A stretch of DNA of 64,000 nt from Chloroflexota bacterium (GTDB lineage: Bacteria > Chloroflexota > Anaerolineae > Anaerolineales > UBA4823), in contig JAKOUW010000233.1 in NCBI GenBank assembly GCA_029782365.1, forward strand, positions 41,545 to 105,544, read 5' to 3'. Of this stretch, positions 8,513-17,800 are shown piece by piece. How positions within the stretch are numbered: position 1 is the first letter of the stretch; each line of letters opens with the position of its first letter. The position numbers were made by a program, and so were the translations under genes. Under the pieces are notes generated by a model. It saw nothing but the letters and a program-made list of their open reading frames with translations. It was not told the DNA's origin and made no database searches.

Positions 8513-11050
8513 CTAGAGAATCTTGCTCAGCGCCGCGCCGGTGTAGGAGCCCGGCGCGGCGGCAATTTGCTCGGGGGTGCCCACTGCCACCACCTGCCCG
8601 CCTGCTGCGCCGCCCTCGGGGCCTAGGTCGATGACCCAATCGGCGGTCTTGACCAGCTCCATGTTGTGCTCGACGACGATCACGCTGCTGCCTGCCGCCA
8701 CCAGGCGCTGCAGGACGCTCAGCAGGCGCTGGACATCGGCCAGGTGCAGGCCGGTGGTCGGCTCGTCCAGCAGGTAGAGCGTGCGCCTGGAGGCGCGGCG
8801 GCCCAATTCTTTGGCCAGCTTGACGCGCTGCGCCTCCCCTCCCGACAGGGTGTCGGCGGGCTGTCCGAGCTGCAGGTAGCCCAGGCCCACGTCGCTCAGC
8901 ACCTGCAGGCGGCCGCGCACGGCGGGCGCCTCCTGGAAAAGCTCCAGCGCCTCTTCGATGGTCATATCCAGCACCTGCGCGATGTCTGCGCCGCGGTAAT
9001 GCGCCTGCAGCACCCGGCGGGTGAAGCGCCGCCCCTGGCAGACTGGACAGCGCACTTCCACCGCCGGCAGGAGCTGCATGTTCACACTCAACACGCCGGC
9101 TCCCTGGCAGCGCTCACAGCGCCCGCCGGGCAGGTTGAATGAAAAATCGCGCGCCGTCAGTCCCAGGCGTTGGGCGTCGGGCGAAGCTGCGAAGGCTGCA
9201 CGGATGGGGGTGAAGGCGTCGGAGTAGGTGGCGGCGTTGGAGCGCGCCATGCGCCCGATGTGCTCCTGATCGATGGTGATGATCTTATCGATCTGCTCCA
9301 GGCCGTCGATAGTGTCGTGTTCGCCGGGCGCTGAGTCTGGCCCGGCCTGGTACAGGCGCTGGCGCAGAGCGCGGTCCAGAATATCGAAAATCAAGGTGGA
9401 TTTGCCCGAGCCCGAGACGCCTGTCACCGCCAAGAGCACGCCCAGCGGCAGGCGCACCTCCAGGTTTTTCAAGTTATGGCAGCGCGCCCCGCGGATGGTC
9501 AGCGCCGCCCCGCTGGCCGGGCGGCGCTGGCGCGGCACAGGGATGGCTGCCCGCCCGCAGAGATACGCGCCGGTCAGCGAAGCCGGGTTGGCCGCCACCT
9601 CGGCCGGCGCGCCCTGGGCCACCACCTTTCCGCCGTGCTTGCCGGCGCCTGGCCCAAAATCCACCACATGGTCGGCGGCGGCGATGATTTCCAGGTCGTG
9701 CTCGATCACCAGCACGGAATTGCCCAGGTCACGCAGGCGCTGCAGCACCCCCACCAGGCGCTGTGTGTCGCGCGGGTGCAGGCCGACGGTTGGTTCGTCG
9801 AAGATGTACAGCACGCCGCTCAGCTCTGAGCCGAGCAGGGAAGCCAGGCGCAGGCGCTGGGCTTCGCCTGCCGATAAGGAAGGCGCTGCGCGCTCCATCG
9901 TTAAGTAACCGGCGCCCACCTCCACCAGGCGGCGGATGCGCTCCGCCAGTTCGGCCAGCGCCGGGGCGGCGATGGTCTGTCCCGGCGCGTCGAGCGCCGC
10001 AGGCAGTTGGGCCAGCCAGCCGCCCAGCTCGCTGAGCGCCAGGCGCGCGAGCGCCGGAATGGTCTGGCCTGCCAGAGTGACGGCGCGGCTTTCGGGGCGC
10101 AGGCGCTCGCCGCCGCACGCCGGGCAGAGGCTGACCGTCAGCAGGTCTTGCATCTTTTCGCTGTACTCGGCATCCTGGATATGCTCGGCGTAACGCCGCA
10201 GCAGGGCGGTCGCCACGCCTTCGAAGCGCCCCTGGCGCACGGTGGGCGGCAGGGGGCGGCCGGGAAAATGCCGGCGGAACTGCTCGCTTTCCACGCCGTA
10301 AAACAGCAGGTCGCGCTGCGCCTGGTTGAAGGTTTTGAGCGGCTGGGCCAGGTCGAGCGCAAAGCCGTAGTGAGCGGCAGCCGCCTGCAGTATGGTTGCA
10401 TGGTAGCTGGTCAGCGGCGCGTTCCACTCCAGCACCGCCCCGCCGGCGATGCTCTTCTCTTCATCCACCAGCCGCGCCAGGTTGGCCTGCTGTACGAAGC
10501 CCAGGCCGGTGCAGGCCGGGCAAGCGCCTTCCGGCTTGTTGAACGAAAAATGGGCCATGCTCAGCTCAATCAGCGGCGCGCCGCACTGCGGGCAGGGGAA
10601 GGCCGCCTCCGGTTGAGCCGGTCCGCCAGCGCTTGAGCTTTCGGGATCCCACTCTTCGGCCTGGTTGTAGGTGGGCGGCGCCGGGCGGCCGCAGTTCGGG
10701 CAGGCGCGGGCGCCCAGGCGGGCGAACAGGGCGCGCAGGTAGGTGTACACTTCTGTGGCGGTGCCCACCGTCGAGCGCGGGCTGCGGTTGGTCAGGTACT
10801 GGTCGATGCTGATGGCCGGCGTCAGCCCGCTCAGGCTGTCGAGCGGCGGCCGCGCCATGCCGTAGGCCACGAAGCCCAGCGCCTCCAAAAACTGGCGCAC
10901 GCCTTCTTTGTACAAAATATCCAGGCCCAGCGTGGATTTGCCCGAGCCCGACAATCCGGTGAATACCACAAGGCGGTTCTTGGGGATGGTCAGGCTGAGG
11001 TTTTTCAAGTTGTGCAGGCGTGCGCCGCGGATGGTGATCTGGTCGTTCAC
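8513..11050 (-). CDS. UvrA-like excinuclease ATPase, short (UvrA2-type)
   Basis: 845 residues, against about 940 for housekeeping UvrA. Two ABC modules are visible: Walker A GLSGSGKSTL at 32-41, signature LSAGEAQRL and Walker B IFDEPTVGLH in the first; GVSGSGKSTL, LSGGEAQRV and LLDEPTTGLH in the second. Cys pairs that bind zinc in UvrA are present (CPNC, CPQC, CPAC, CERCQGAG, CPVCQG). The length deficit fits the class that lacks the UvrB-binding domain, found in UvrA2/drug-resistance proteins. It would bind distorted or drug-intercalated DNA; coupling to UvrBC is doubtful. Proximity to an ABC-F gene suggests a xenobiotic-tolerance neighbourhood, which is inference. The start is GTG with TATAAT 7 nt upstream and no Shine-Dalgarno. 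Confidence 0.88.
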   Translation of the reverse strand: MNDQITIRGARLHNLKNLSLTIPKNRLVVFTGLSGSGKSTLGLDILYKEGVRQFLEALGFVAYGMARPPLDSLSGLTPAISIDQYLTNRSPRSTVGTATEVYTYLRALFARLGARACPNCGRPAPPTYNQAEEWDPESSSAGGPAQPEAAFPCPQCGAPLIELSMAHFSFNKPEGACPACTGLGFVQQANLARLVDEEKSIAGGAVLEWNAPLTSYHATILQAAAAHYGFALDLAQPLKTFNQAQRDLLFYGVESEQFRRHFPGRPLPPTVRQGRFEGVATALLRRYAEHIQDAEYSEKMQDLLTVSLCPACGGERLRPESRAVTLAGQTIPALARLALSELGGWLAQLPAALDAPGQTIAAPALAELAERIRRLVEVGAGYLTMERAAPSLSAGEAQRLRLASLLGSELSGVLYIFDEPTVGLHPRDTQRLVGVLQRLRDLGNSVLVIEHDLEIIAAADHVVDFGPGAGKHGGKVVAQGAPAEVAANPASLTGAYLCGRAAIPVPRQRRPASGAALTIRGARCHNLKNLEVRLPLGVLLAVTGVSGSGKSTLIFDILDRALRQRLYQAGPDSAPGEHDTIDGLEQIDKIITIDQEHIGRMARSNAATYSDAFTPIRAAFAASPDAQRLGLTARDFSFNLPGGRCERCQGAGVLSVNMQLLPAVEVRCPVCQGRRFTRRVLQAHYRGADIAQVLDMTIEEALELFQEAPAVRGRLQVLSDVGLGYLQLGQPADTLSGGEAQRVKLAKELGRRASRRTLYLLDEPTTGLHLADVQRLLSVLQRLVAAGSSVIVVEHNMELVKTADWVIDLGPEGGAAGGQVVAVGTPEQIAAAPGSYTGAALSKIL

Positions 11051-11057
11051 AGGAAAT

Positions 11058-11063
11058 ATTATA
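11058..11063 (-). promoter_or_regulatory. -10 box of leaderless promoter for the UvrA-like gene
   Basis: TATAAT on the minus strand, 7 nt before the GTG start at 11050. No -35 consensus and no ribosome-binding site are seen. Confidence 0.5.
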
Positions 11064-11092
11064 TCCGATAGATCTGGCTGCCCGAGCGGCGC

Positions 11093-11968
11093 TCAGCCAG
11101 GGTTGATTGCCAGGCGGACGATCGAGCCGATGCCCATGCCGCCCTTCTCCTGGTCAAGGAATCGGATGCCTTGCGCATAGTTTTCTAAATCACGCGGCTG
11201 GCGCACGCCAAAGACATAGTTGGTCTCCAGCCCCCAGGTCAGGCGGGTGTCCAGGGCAATCAGTTTTTTCCACAGGCCGCGCGCAAAAAAAGCGGGGGTA
11301 ATATCCAGCACGAGCTCAGAGCGCTCCAACCGGCGCGCCAGCATCTGCAGCAGGCAGGCCACGCCGTCCTCGGGCAAATACATGAACAGACCCTCCGCCA
11401 ACAGCAAGAAGCCGCTGCTGCCCCTGGCTGTCACCCGCTCCAGCCAGCTTTCGTCCAGCACAGAACAGCCGATCAGCTCGTAGCACAGCCGCTCCGCCAG
11501 CAGTTCTCTTTTCAATGCCGTCACATCCGGCAGGTCGAGCTCGATATAGCGCCAGCCCTGTGGGATGCCTGTTGGGTTAAGCCGCCAGTAGCGTGTGTCG
11601 AACCCGCAGGCCAGGTTGACCAGCGTGCCTGCGGGGTGGGCGGCAATGAACTGTCCAGCCAGCCGGTCGAAGGCCTGGGCGCGCTGCACCAGCGCCCGGG
11701 CGTGCACCGCCTGGAAGCCGCTGTACAGGCGTTTCACGCGCTCCAGCCAGCGTTTTTCCTGGCCAGTGACAAGGGCCTCCAGCCGCTCCAGGCAGAGGAT
11801 CGCCAGCGGGTCGTAAAAAGCGGCGTTCTGCCGCCCGGCTTCGACAGCGCGGCCGGTCAGCGTGGGAATCGCGGTGAGCGAAACCCGTGAAAGCTTCAGG
11901 CGGTAAGGGTCGGCGGCAGGCTGCGCTTCACTGGCGGGCGCCTTTTGACTGGCTGTTTGATTGGTCAT
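11093..11968 (-). CDS. SAM-dependent O-methyltransferase, LCMT/tetracenomycin C family
   Basis: 291 residues from the ATG at 11968, which has GTGGAGG 7 nt upstream; the GTG at 11980 belongs to that ribosome site. The family's features are visible in order: an LTAIPTLTGRAVEA entry segment with the YDPLA motif, the SAM-binding loop VNLACGFDTRYWRL, the acidic end of strand 2 (YIELDLPDV), a CSVLDESW segment and LLLAEGLFMYLP. These correspond to leucine-carboxyl-methyltransferase-like (PPM1/TcmP) enzymes, which methylate carboxyl or hydroxyl groups of small molecules. The substrate cannot be told. A TATACT lies shortly upstream, so this transcript has a short leader with a normal Shine-Dalgarno. 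Confidence 0.85.
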   Translation of the reverse strand: MTNQTASQKAPASEAQPAADPYRLKLSRVSLTAIPTLTGRAVEAGRQNAAFYDPLAILCLERLEALVTGQEKRWLERVKRLYSGFQAVHARALVQRAQAFDRLAGQFIAAHPAGTLVNLACGFDTRYWRLNPTGIPQGWRYIELDLPDVTALKRELLAERLCYELIGCSVLDESWLERVTARGSSGFLLLAEGLFMYLPEDGVACLLQMLARRLERSELVLDITPAFFARGLWKKLIALDTRLTWGLETNYVFGVRQPRDLENYAQGIRFLDQEKGGMGIGSIVRLAINPG

Positions 11969-12124
11969 CAGATCCTCCACTTAAGAGTATACACCAAAGG
12001 GTTTTGGGCGAGCACGACCAGGCCGACGATTCTCTCCCAAAAAATTCTGCTCACAGTAGAGGCATATCTGGTTGATTTTCCGCTGAACAAGCATTTCAGC
12101 CGACTGAATAAAAGCAGGTTGCCT

Positions 12125-12130
12125 TATAAT
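12125..12130 (+). promoter_or_regulatory. -10 box of leaderless promoter for the GGDEF gene
   Basis: TATAAT followed by 7 nt (TGTCTGC) and the ATG at 12138. There is no room for, and no sign of, a Shine-Dalgarno sequence. Confidence 0.55.
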
Positions 12131-12137
12131 TGTCTGC

Positions 12138-12887
12138 ATGAGGCGAATTTTTGTCCGCTTGGGGCTGATCCCCTCGGTTATGCTCGTGACGGGCGCCATC
12201 TGGCTGATTTCGATCATGGTCACCCTGCTGGTCGTTTCCTGGCTCGGTTGGTCGGGCGAGCGGACGAACATCCTGGCGGCGCTGGTTATGGCCACCCTGG
12301 CTCCATTGATCATTTCACCGCCGGTCAGTTGGATGATGATCAGTCTGTTGTTGAAAATTGACCGCCTGGAAGTCGAAATGAGGCAGGCGGCCACCTTCGA
12401 TGCCCTGACGGGATTGTTGAGCCGCAGGGCTTTCATCGAACAGGCAAATTTCTTCCTGCAGATTGCCAACAGGGATCAATTGGCAGCCGCCGTTCTGCTG
12501 GTGGATATCGACCACTTCAAATCGATCAATGATGGTTTTGGCCACGCCTGCGGCGATCATGTGCTGGCTACCTTTGGAAGAATCGTCCACAGCTTTGTGC
12601 GCAAAAGTGACCTGGCCGGGCGGCTCGGCGGGGATGAATTTGCTTTCCTGCTCCACAATTCGTCTGTCAGCCAGGCGTATGAGTTCGCCGAAAGACTGCT
12701 GGCGGAAATCCGGAGCACGGTCATTGAACAGGACGGCTGTTCTGTGCGCTTTACGTTGAGCATCGGCATTGCCAGCCTGCCCAAAGGCCAGGCGGCAAGC
12801 GTCGAAAAACTGCTGGGCATGGCGGACAAGGCCATGTACATTGCCAAGAAGAACGGCCGGAATCGAGCCGCTGTTTTCGGCGGGTGA
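12138..12887 (+). CDS. Membrane-anchored diguanylate cyclase (GGDEF)
   Basis: 249 residues. Two N-terminal transmembrane segments (about 8-34 and 44-68) are followed by a short helix and a GGDEF domain (about 85-247). The active-site loop GRLGGDEFAF is intact and an RKSD inhibitory I-site lies five residues before it, so product inhibition by c-di-GMP is expected. The metal-binding DIDHFK segment is also present. The enzyme makes c-di-GMP from two GTP at the inner face of the membrane; the tiny extracytoplasmic loop leaves little room for a sensor domain. No EAL or PilZ partner occurs in the window. Confidence 0.92.
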   Translation: MRRIFVRLGLIPSVMLVTGAIWLISIMVTLLVVSWLGWSGERTNILAALVMATLAPLIISPPVSWMMISLLLKIDRLEVEMRQAATFDALTGLLSRRAFIEQANFFLQIANRDQLAAAVLLVDIDHFKSINDGFGHACGDHVLATFGRIVHSFVRKSDLAGRLGGDEFAFLLHNSSVSQAYEFAERLLAEIRSTVIEQDGCSVRFTLSIGIASLPKGQAASVEKLLGMADKAMYIAKKNGRNRAAVFGG

Positions 12888-12925
12888 ATTCTGTCCGCAG
12901 GGCGTTGAAGTGTGCGCCAGGCTGG

Positions 12926-12931
12926 TACAAT
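12926..12931 (+). promoter_or_regulatory. -10 box of leaderless promoter for the GNAT gene
   Basis: TACAAT followed by 6 nt (ACCCGC) and the ATG at 12938. It supports this ATG over the in-frame ATG-less extension upstream. Confidence 0.5.
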
Positions 12932-12937
12932 ACCCGC

Positions 12938-13390
12938 ATGCTGAACACCATACGCACCGACTCAGACAACCCCGATTTCGTCGCCCTCGTCCGCCTGCTG
13001 GATGCCGAACTGGCCGAGCGCGACGGCCAGGAACACGGCTTTTACGCCCAGTTCAACAAGATCGACCGCATCCGCCATGTGGTGGTCGCGTATGTGGACG
13101 ACCAGCCGGCGGGCTGCGGCGCGCTCAAAGCCTACACTCCCGGCGTTTTGGAAGTCAAGCGTATGTTCACACTTCCCACACAGCGCCGGCTGGGCGTGGC
13201 AAGCGCTGTGCTGGGCGCCCTGGAGGCCTGGGCGGCGGAACTGGGCGCGCAGAAATGCATCCTCGAGACGGGTATTCGCCAGCCGGAAGCCATCGGGCTG
13301 TACACCCGCCTGGGCTACCAGCGCATCCCCAATTACGGGCAGTATGCCGGCGTCGAAAACTCCGTGTGCTTCGAGAAGAACCTGGTATAA
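12938..13390 (+). CDS. GNAT family N-acetyltransferase
   Basis: 150 residues. The acetyl-CoA-binding motif A is visible as VKRMFTLPTQRRLGVASAVL, followed by the motif B helix and IRQPEAIGLYTRLGYQRIPNY, the usual GNAT ending. This subgroup acetylates amino groups of small molecules or proteins; the substrate is unknown. The start was set by the promoter-to-ATG spacing; an upstream extension of 18 codons would lie inside the promoter. Confidence 0.85.
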   Translation: MLNTIRTDSDNPDFVALVRLLDAELAERDGQEHGFYAQFNKIDRIRHVVVAYVDDQPAGCGALKAYTPGVLEVKRMFTLPTQRRLGVASAVLGALEAWAAELGAQKCILETGIRQPEAIGLYTRLGYQRIPNYGQYAGVENSVCFEKNLV

Positions 13391-13441
13391 GGCAGGTTGG
13401 CTGGAGACAGGCACAGCCAGGCTGGCAGGCGCAGAATCCCC

Positions 13442-13939
13442 TTAAAAATCTTCTTGTTTGGCGCGCTTCGGCTTGACCAGCGCGACCTCTTTGGTCGCCG
13501 GGTCATAACGCACCGGCACCATTGAGCCGCTCACCAGGCTGGACATATCCAGCATGGAAAGCACATCTTCCGCCACTGCTTCGAAAGGCTCGCCGCCTGG
13601 TGGGAGCACTTGCAGTTTGATGCGCACCACCGGATCGCGATTGTCTCTTTCGCCAGTATAGCGATAATCCAGCACCTGGGCCGTGGCGTATTGGCCCAGG
13701 CGGCGCAGACCGGCATTTTCCAGCGAGCGCGCCAGGATGGAGCCGATAAACCCGCCCAGCATGGCGATAAAGGCCGCCGCCGCCAGCAGTTCTGCCAACA
13801 GCAAGGGCAGAGGCAGATCCAACAGGCTTCCGCCTTTGGGTTGATAAAGCACGCCAAAGATTACCGAGGCAATGCACGAGAAAGAGAACACATACATTGA
13901 CGCCATGGCCAGGCTGCGTAAAAGTTTCGGGATTTGCAT
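13442..13939 (-). CDS. Two-TM membrane protein with DUF3592-like C-terminal domain
   Basis: 165 residues. Transmembrane helices at about 8-32 and 42-70 are followed by a soluble beta-rich domain in which RIKLQVLPPGGEPFEAV and VPVRYDPATKEVALV resemble DUF3592/SHOCT-associated membrane proteins. Function is unknown. It converges on the GNAT gene with a 51-nt gap. The ATG is 7 nt from TATAAT (leaderless type). Confidence 0.6.
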   Translation of the reverse strand: MQIPKLLRSLAMASMYVFSFSCIASVIFGVLYQPKGGSLLDLPLPLLLAELLAAAAFIAMLGGFIGSILARSLENAGLRRLGQYATAQVLDYRYTGERDNRDPVVRIKLQVLPPGGEPFEAVAEDVLSMLDMSSLVSGSMVPVRYDPATKEVALVKPKRAKQEDF

Positions 13940-13946
13940 AGAAAAA

Positions 13947-13952
13947 ATTATA
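13947..13952 (-). promoter_or_regulatory. -10 box of leaderless promoter for the two-TM protein
   Basis: TATAAT on the minus strand, 7 nt before the ATG at 13939; an ATGACA lies 18 nt further upstream as a possible -35. Confidence 0.55.
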
Positions 13953-14093
13953 CTACTTCCGTCATCTGCCTGTCATGTGCATGGTGTATCTTTAACATTG
14001 GCTGGCAGGGAAATTGCCAGGCAAACCGATCTCTCAAAAATTCACGGGCGAAGAGCCCGCCGCGCCGCAAGGCACAGAAAGCAGGATTTTCTT

Positions 14094-14798
14094 ATGAACA
14101 CCCCAACTCGTCCCTGGCCGATCACCATCGCCGCCCTCGTCTTGATCGTCGCCATGCTGGCAGGCTTTGGCATCAACCAGTTTTTCCCGCAGCTCGGTTT
14201 CAGCGGACGGCAGGGCCGCGCCTTTGCCAACGGCGCCGCCGCTGGCACGGCTGGAGCAACCAATAATGGCACTGCCAATGGGTCAGCAGGGGCCGCCGGT
14301 CAGGCGGGCCGCACGTTCGGCGGCAACCGCTTCGCCAATAATGCCACAGGCGCCGCCGCTGGCGGCCTGTTGGGCGCGGCGACCAACGCCAATACCACCA
14401 ACAGCCTCGCTCAGATTGCCGTGCAGAGCGGCTTGCGCATCGCCAGCATCGTCTTTCCGGTGCTCGGCCTGATCGCCGCTTTTGGCCTGTTTAAGATTAA
14501 ACGCTGGGGCATCGTCCTCACCGGTCTCCTGTTTGCCCTGGCGCTGGTGGGCGTTTTCCTGCCGCAAGCCACCCTGCTGCGCCTGCTGCTGCCTGCCTTT
14601 GGCGTGGCTGGCCGCGCCGGCGCCAACACAGGCTTGGCCTCCGTTTTCACCAACTTCCGGTTGAACTGGGTCAACCTGATCGAGCCGTTCGGCTTGCTGG
14701 CTGGCCTGGCGCTTGTCCTTCTGCCCATCTCACGCCGGGCGTTTTCCCCGCAGGAACTGCAGGACAGCCAGGAAGAGCCTGTTCTTGTAGAAGAATAA
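14094..14798 (+). CDS. Gly/Ala/Asn-rich multi-pass membrane protein, unrecognised
   Basis: 234 residues from the ATG at 14094, with GCAGGA 9 nt upstream. One N-terminal transmembrane helix (about 8-28) is followed by some 75 low-complexity residues rich in Gly, Ala, Asn and Thr, presumably extracytoplasmic. Three more hydrophobic segments follow at about 104-126, 132-160 and 190-215. I do not recognise a family. The 154-nt region before it contains three small hairpins (CTGGCA/TGCCAG, CGGGC/GCCCG, GCC/GGC) but no riboswitch I can name. It converges on the large secreted protein gene. Confidence 0.65.
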   Translation: MNTPTRPWPITIAALVLIVAMLAGFGINQFFPQLGFSGRQGRAFANGAAAGTAGATNNGTANGSAGAAGQAGRTFGGNRFANNATGAAAGGLLGAATNANTTNSLAQIAVQSGLRIASIVFPVLGLIAAFGLFKIKRWGIVLTGLLFALALVGVFLPQATLLRLLLPAFGVAGRAGANTGLASVFTNFRLNWVNLIEPFGLLAGLALVLLPISRRAFSPQELQDSQEEPVLVEE

Positions 14799-14806
14799 CC
14801 TCCGGT

Positions 14807-17800
14807 TCAGCGCCTCAGCGCCGGGAAATACAGCCTGAGCAGCGGCAGCGCTGCGCAGGCTTCGGCGCTGTACGGGGAGAGCACGCCGTCGCTGCCGTAA
14901 GCCTGCACCACGTAGCAGTATGACTGGCCGAGCTGCAGCAGCAAATCCGGCAGGGTTGTGCCGCTGGTCTCGCCGACCAGCTCGTACGGGCCGCCGGCGG
15001 TCTTGCTGCGCAGCAGGCGGTAGCCGCCCAGGCTGGCGGCGTTCGGCGGCAGCCACTGCACCCGCAGGGCGTTTGGCAGGCTGCCGTCGGCAAATACGCC
15101 GGTCATTAACGGCGCGCCGTAGCTGCCCAGGCTGCCCAGCGCCGTGTCGTTGGCGGCCGGGCCGTTGTACCCGCCGCTGGAAACGCTGGCGTACAGCGGC
15201 TGCAAACCCACCCCGCGCGCCAGGTTGAAAACGAACTTGAGATGATCGTTGTAATTCAGGCTGTTGAGGTTGGCCGGCAGGCCCTGGCAGGAAACCAGGC
15301 TGCCGTTGGGCGGGGCGCCGTTGTACAGGCAAACCTGGATGGGCGTGTTCATCTTGCTGGCTGCCTGCAAACCGAGGTTGCGCAGGGTGACGGCTACAGA
15401 GACAGGGAATCCGGCCGCGGCATGCTGAGGGGAGATGACCAGGGTGGCATCCAGGGCCAGGTCAGCCTGGTCGTTCACCAACAGGCTTTCGACGGCATCA
15501 CCGTTCGTTGACAGGCGCTGGTAAGCCAGGAGCGCCGTCTGGTACGGCGCGGCCGGTTTCAATTGGTCTGCCGTGAGTGGACTTGCGCCAGGCGCCAAAG
15601 CCGCCCGGTTGACGTCCAGGATCGCCAGCCCCGGCAGGCCGGGATTGAGCGCTGCCGCCGCCTGGTAGTGCTGGCTGGCATCATCCGTGAGATACCCCGG
15701 GTTGGAGAAGCTGCCGCCCGCCGGCAGGTGCGCCAGCGCCAACTGCCCCAGCAGGCCGTTGCTGCCTGCCGCTCCGAAACGCCGGAAGACGACAGAAACT
15801 GCGCCGTTGGCGTCGACCAGCAAGTTCGGTTTTTCAGCGTACACCGGGCTGCCCTGGTCGCCCAGCATCTGGTAGGTCCAGGCGCCGTTCTGGTTCGATT
15901 GGCCGGTCCACAAGACGGCCCGGTTGCCGATGCCGGTGTCGCTCAGGCCGTCGCCGTCTTTGCCGCGCACCACAAACGCCAGGCGCAGTTGGCCGCTGTT
16001 TTGATCGAGCGCCAGGCTGGGGGATTCGGCGCCGGCTGGCTGGGTCCCCATATCATCGAAGACTGCCGAGCCCCAGTTGGCCGCCTCGCGCGCCGCCAGG
16101 ATATGCCGGTCACCGTTGGTTTTGATATCGCCGTCCACGTCCAGGGTGAATGCCAGGGCCTTCAGATTGGGACTGCGTGTCACGCTCACCTGGCTGTTCA
16201 TGGCGGGGTTGGCGCCGTTGCCGTTCAACACATACACCGGCCCCCAGGCGTTGCTCTGCTGGTCCCAGTCGGTCACTTTGATGCGCAGAGAGCGCAGGTT
16301 GGTCAGCGCCCCTGCCGTATTCACCGTCCAGGCCAGGGTAGCCCCGCTCAGGTCCCCGCTGATGGCAGCCCGGCCGTCGGGCAGGGCGTCATTGGTCAGG
16401 CGCAGCGGAGTTCCCCAGGTGTTGCTGTTGCTGTTGAACAGGGCGTAATAAATTTCCTGCTGGTTCGTATAGCTGTTGATATCGTCGCCGGCGGCCTCTT
16501 CCTGCGCCAGGGTCAGGTTGGTTTGCGTCCAGGCCACCACCGGTATCTGCGCCTGGCCGATGAAGCCGACCGCCGGGTCCTGCACGTTGTGCAGGCCGTC
16601 GCTGACCGGCAGGGCTGGCAGCCAGGTTTTGTTGTTGGTGTCAAAGAAGCTGGCCGTCACCATTGGCGTGGATTGGGCCGCCGCCGGCGTGGCGTCGGCA
16701 ACGTAGGCCGCCAGCATACCGCCGCTGGCGCTGGCGGCAAGGGCCGGCGAGCCCAGGACGCGCGGCGGCGCCAGCACTGCCTGCGGGTCAGCCTGGCGGA
16801 TGGCATCCGCCAGCGCACTGCAGCCTGCGGGCTTGGCATAATTGACCAGCTCATAACTGCCGATATTCCAGGTCTTCTTGGTGAATATCAGGTTGACGCG
16901 CGCCCATGCCGAGAGGGTGACTTTGACCGAAAAACAGGGGGTATCCATCCAGATGACCTCGGGGTGGGCGGGGTCGTTTGTGTTCAGGCGCAGCGGCATC
17001 GAAAAGCCCATGGCCACGTTGCCGTCCGCGCCGGCCGAGGCCACGCCCAGCAGGATATCCACCCAGATGCTCACAGTCAGGCTGGGGGTGACTTTGTTGC
17101 GCAGGGTGGCGTCCAGGTTAGGTTGGAAGGGGTAGAGCGTCCCCTCGATGACCACCTGCCCGCCCAATCCCACGCTCAGGCTGGCGTTGATCGTCACAAT
17201 CCCCCAGAAGGAGGCCAGCGGGCCTTTGTAGACATCGGTGCTGAAGCTGTCTTCCCACAGCGTGACCGGGACAAAGGTCACCCGGGTCTTGTGCCAATCG
17301 TGCAAATCGGTGTAGATGTGGGCCACGCTGTCATCGATCAGCTCCTGGCTCTTGTCGAACAAGGATTGGTTGAGCACTTTCGCCGCCGCCAGCGCCCGCA
17401 GGATCTTGAGATGCACCACACCGTTCAAGCGGATCGTGCCTTCCACGTGCAGACCGGCGTTGAAGCTGTTCTCAATCTTGCCCAACAGCGGCAGATCGGG
17501 CTCCGGGTTAGGGTATTTAAAAGGCAGCAGGCCGCCTGCGCTGACCAGCGTGCCCTGGAAGTCGTACCATTTTTGCGCCGCGTTCCAGGTGGTTGTGGCG
17601 CCGGCCTGCACATGCGGATCTTTCATTGGATCGACATCCACCTGCACCGAGAAGATCTTCGGACACTGGCGAGAGCCGCCGACCACGGGGGCGATGATCA
17701 ACTTTGAACGGCCGGCCGGGAAATCTTTCACATCGTGCAGCAGGCTGTAGCCATCGCCCGGCGTGATGGATGTGCCCAACTTGACGATGGTTTTATCCGG

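Noticed and set aside
12884..12937. Earlier start for the GNAT gene
   Set aside because: The 18 extra codons overlap the -10 box and the end of the GGDEF gene and add nothing to the fold.
14000..14093. GEMM (c-di-GMP-I) riboswitch-like leader: hairpin, then GGCAAACC and a GCCGCAAGGC stretch
   Set aside because: The GAAA tetraloop stem and the ACGCAAAGC segment with its tetraloop receptor are missing, and hairpin order differs. Only one short motif matches, so I describe the hairpins without naming a riboswitch.
15563..17707. A 714-codon open frame on the plus strand inside the secreted-protein gene
   Set aside because: It is antisense to a gene with signal peptide, domains and promoter; composition is biased, no ribosome site, no domain. 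Such long antisense frames are expected in GC-rich genes.
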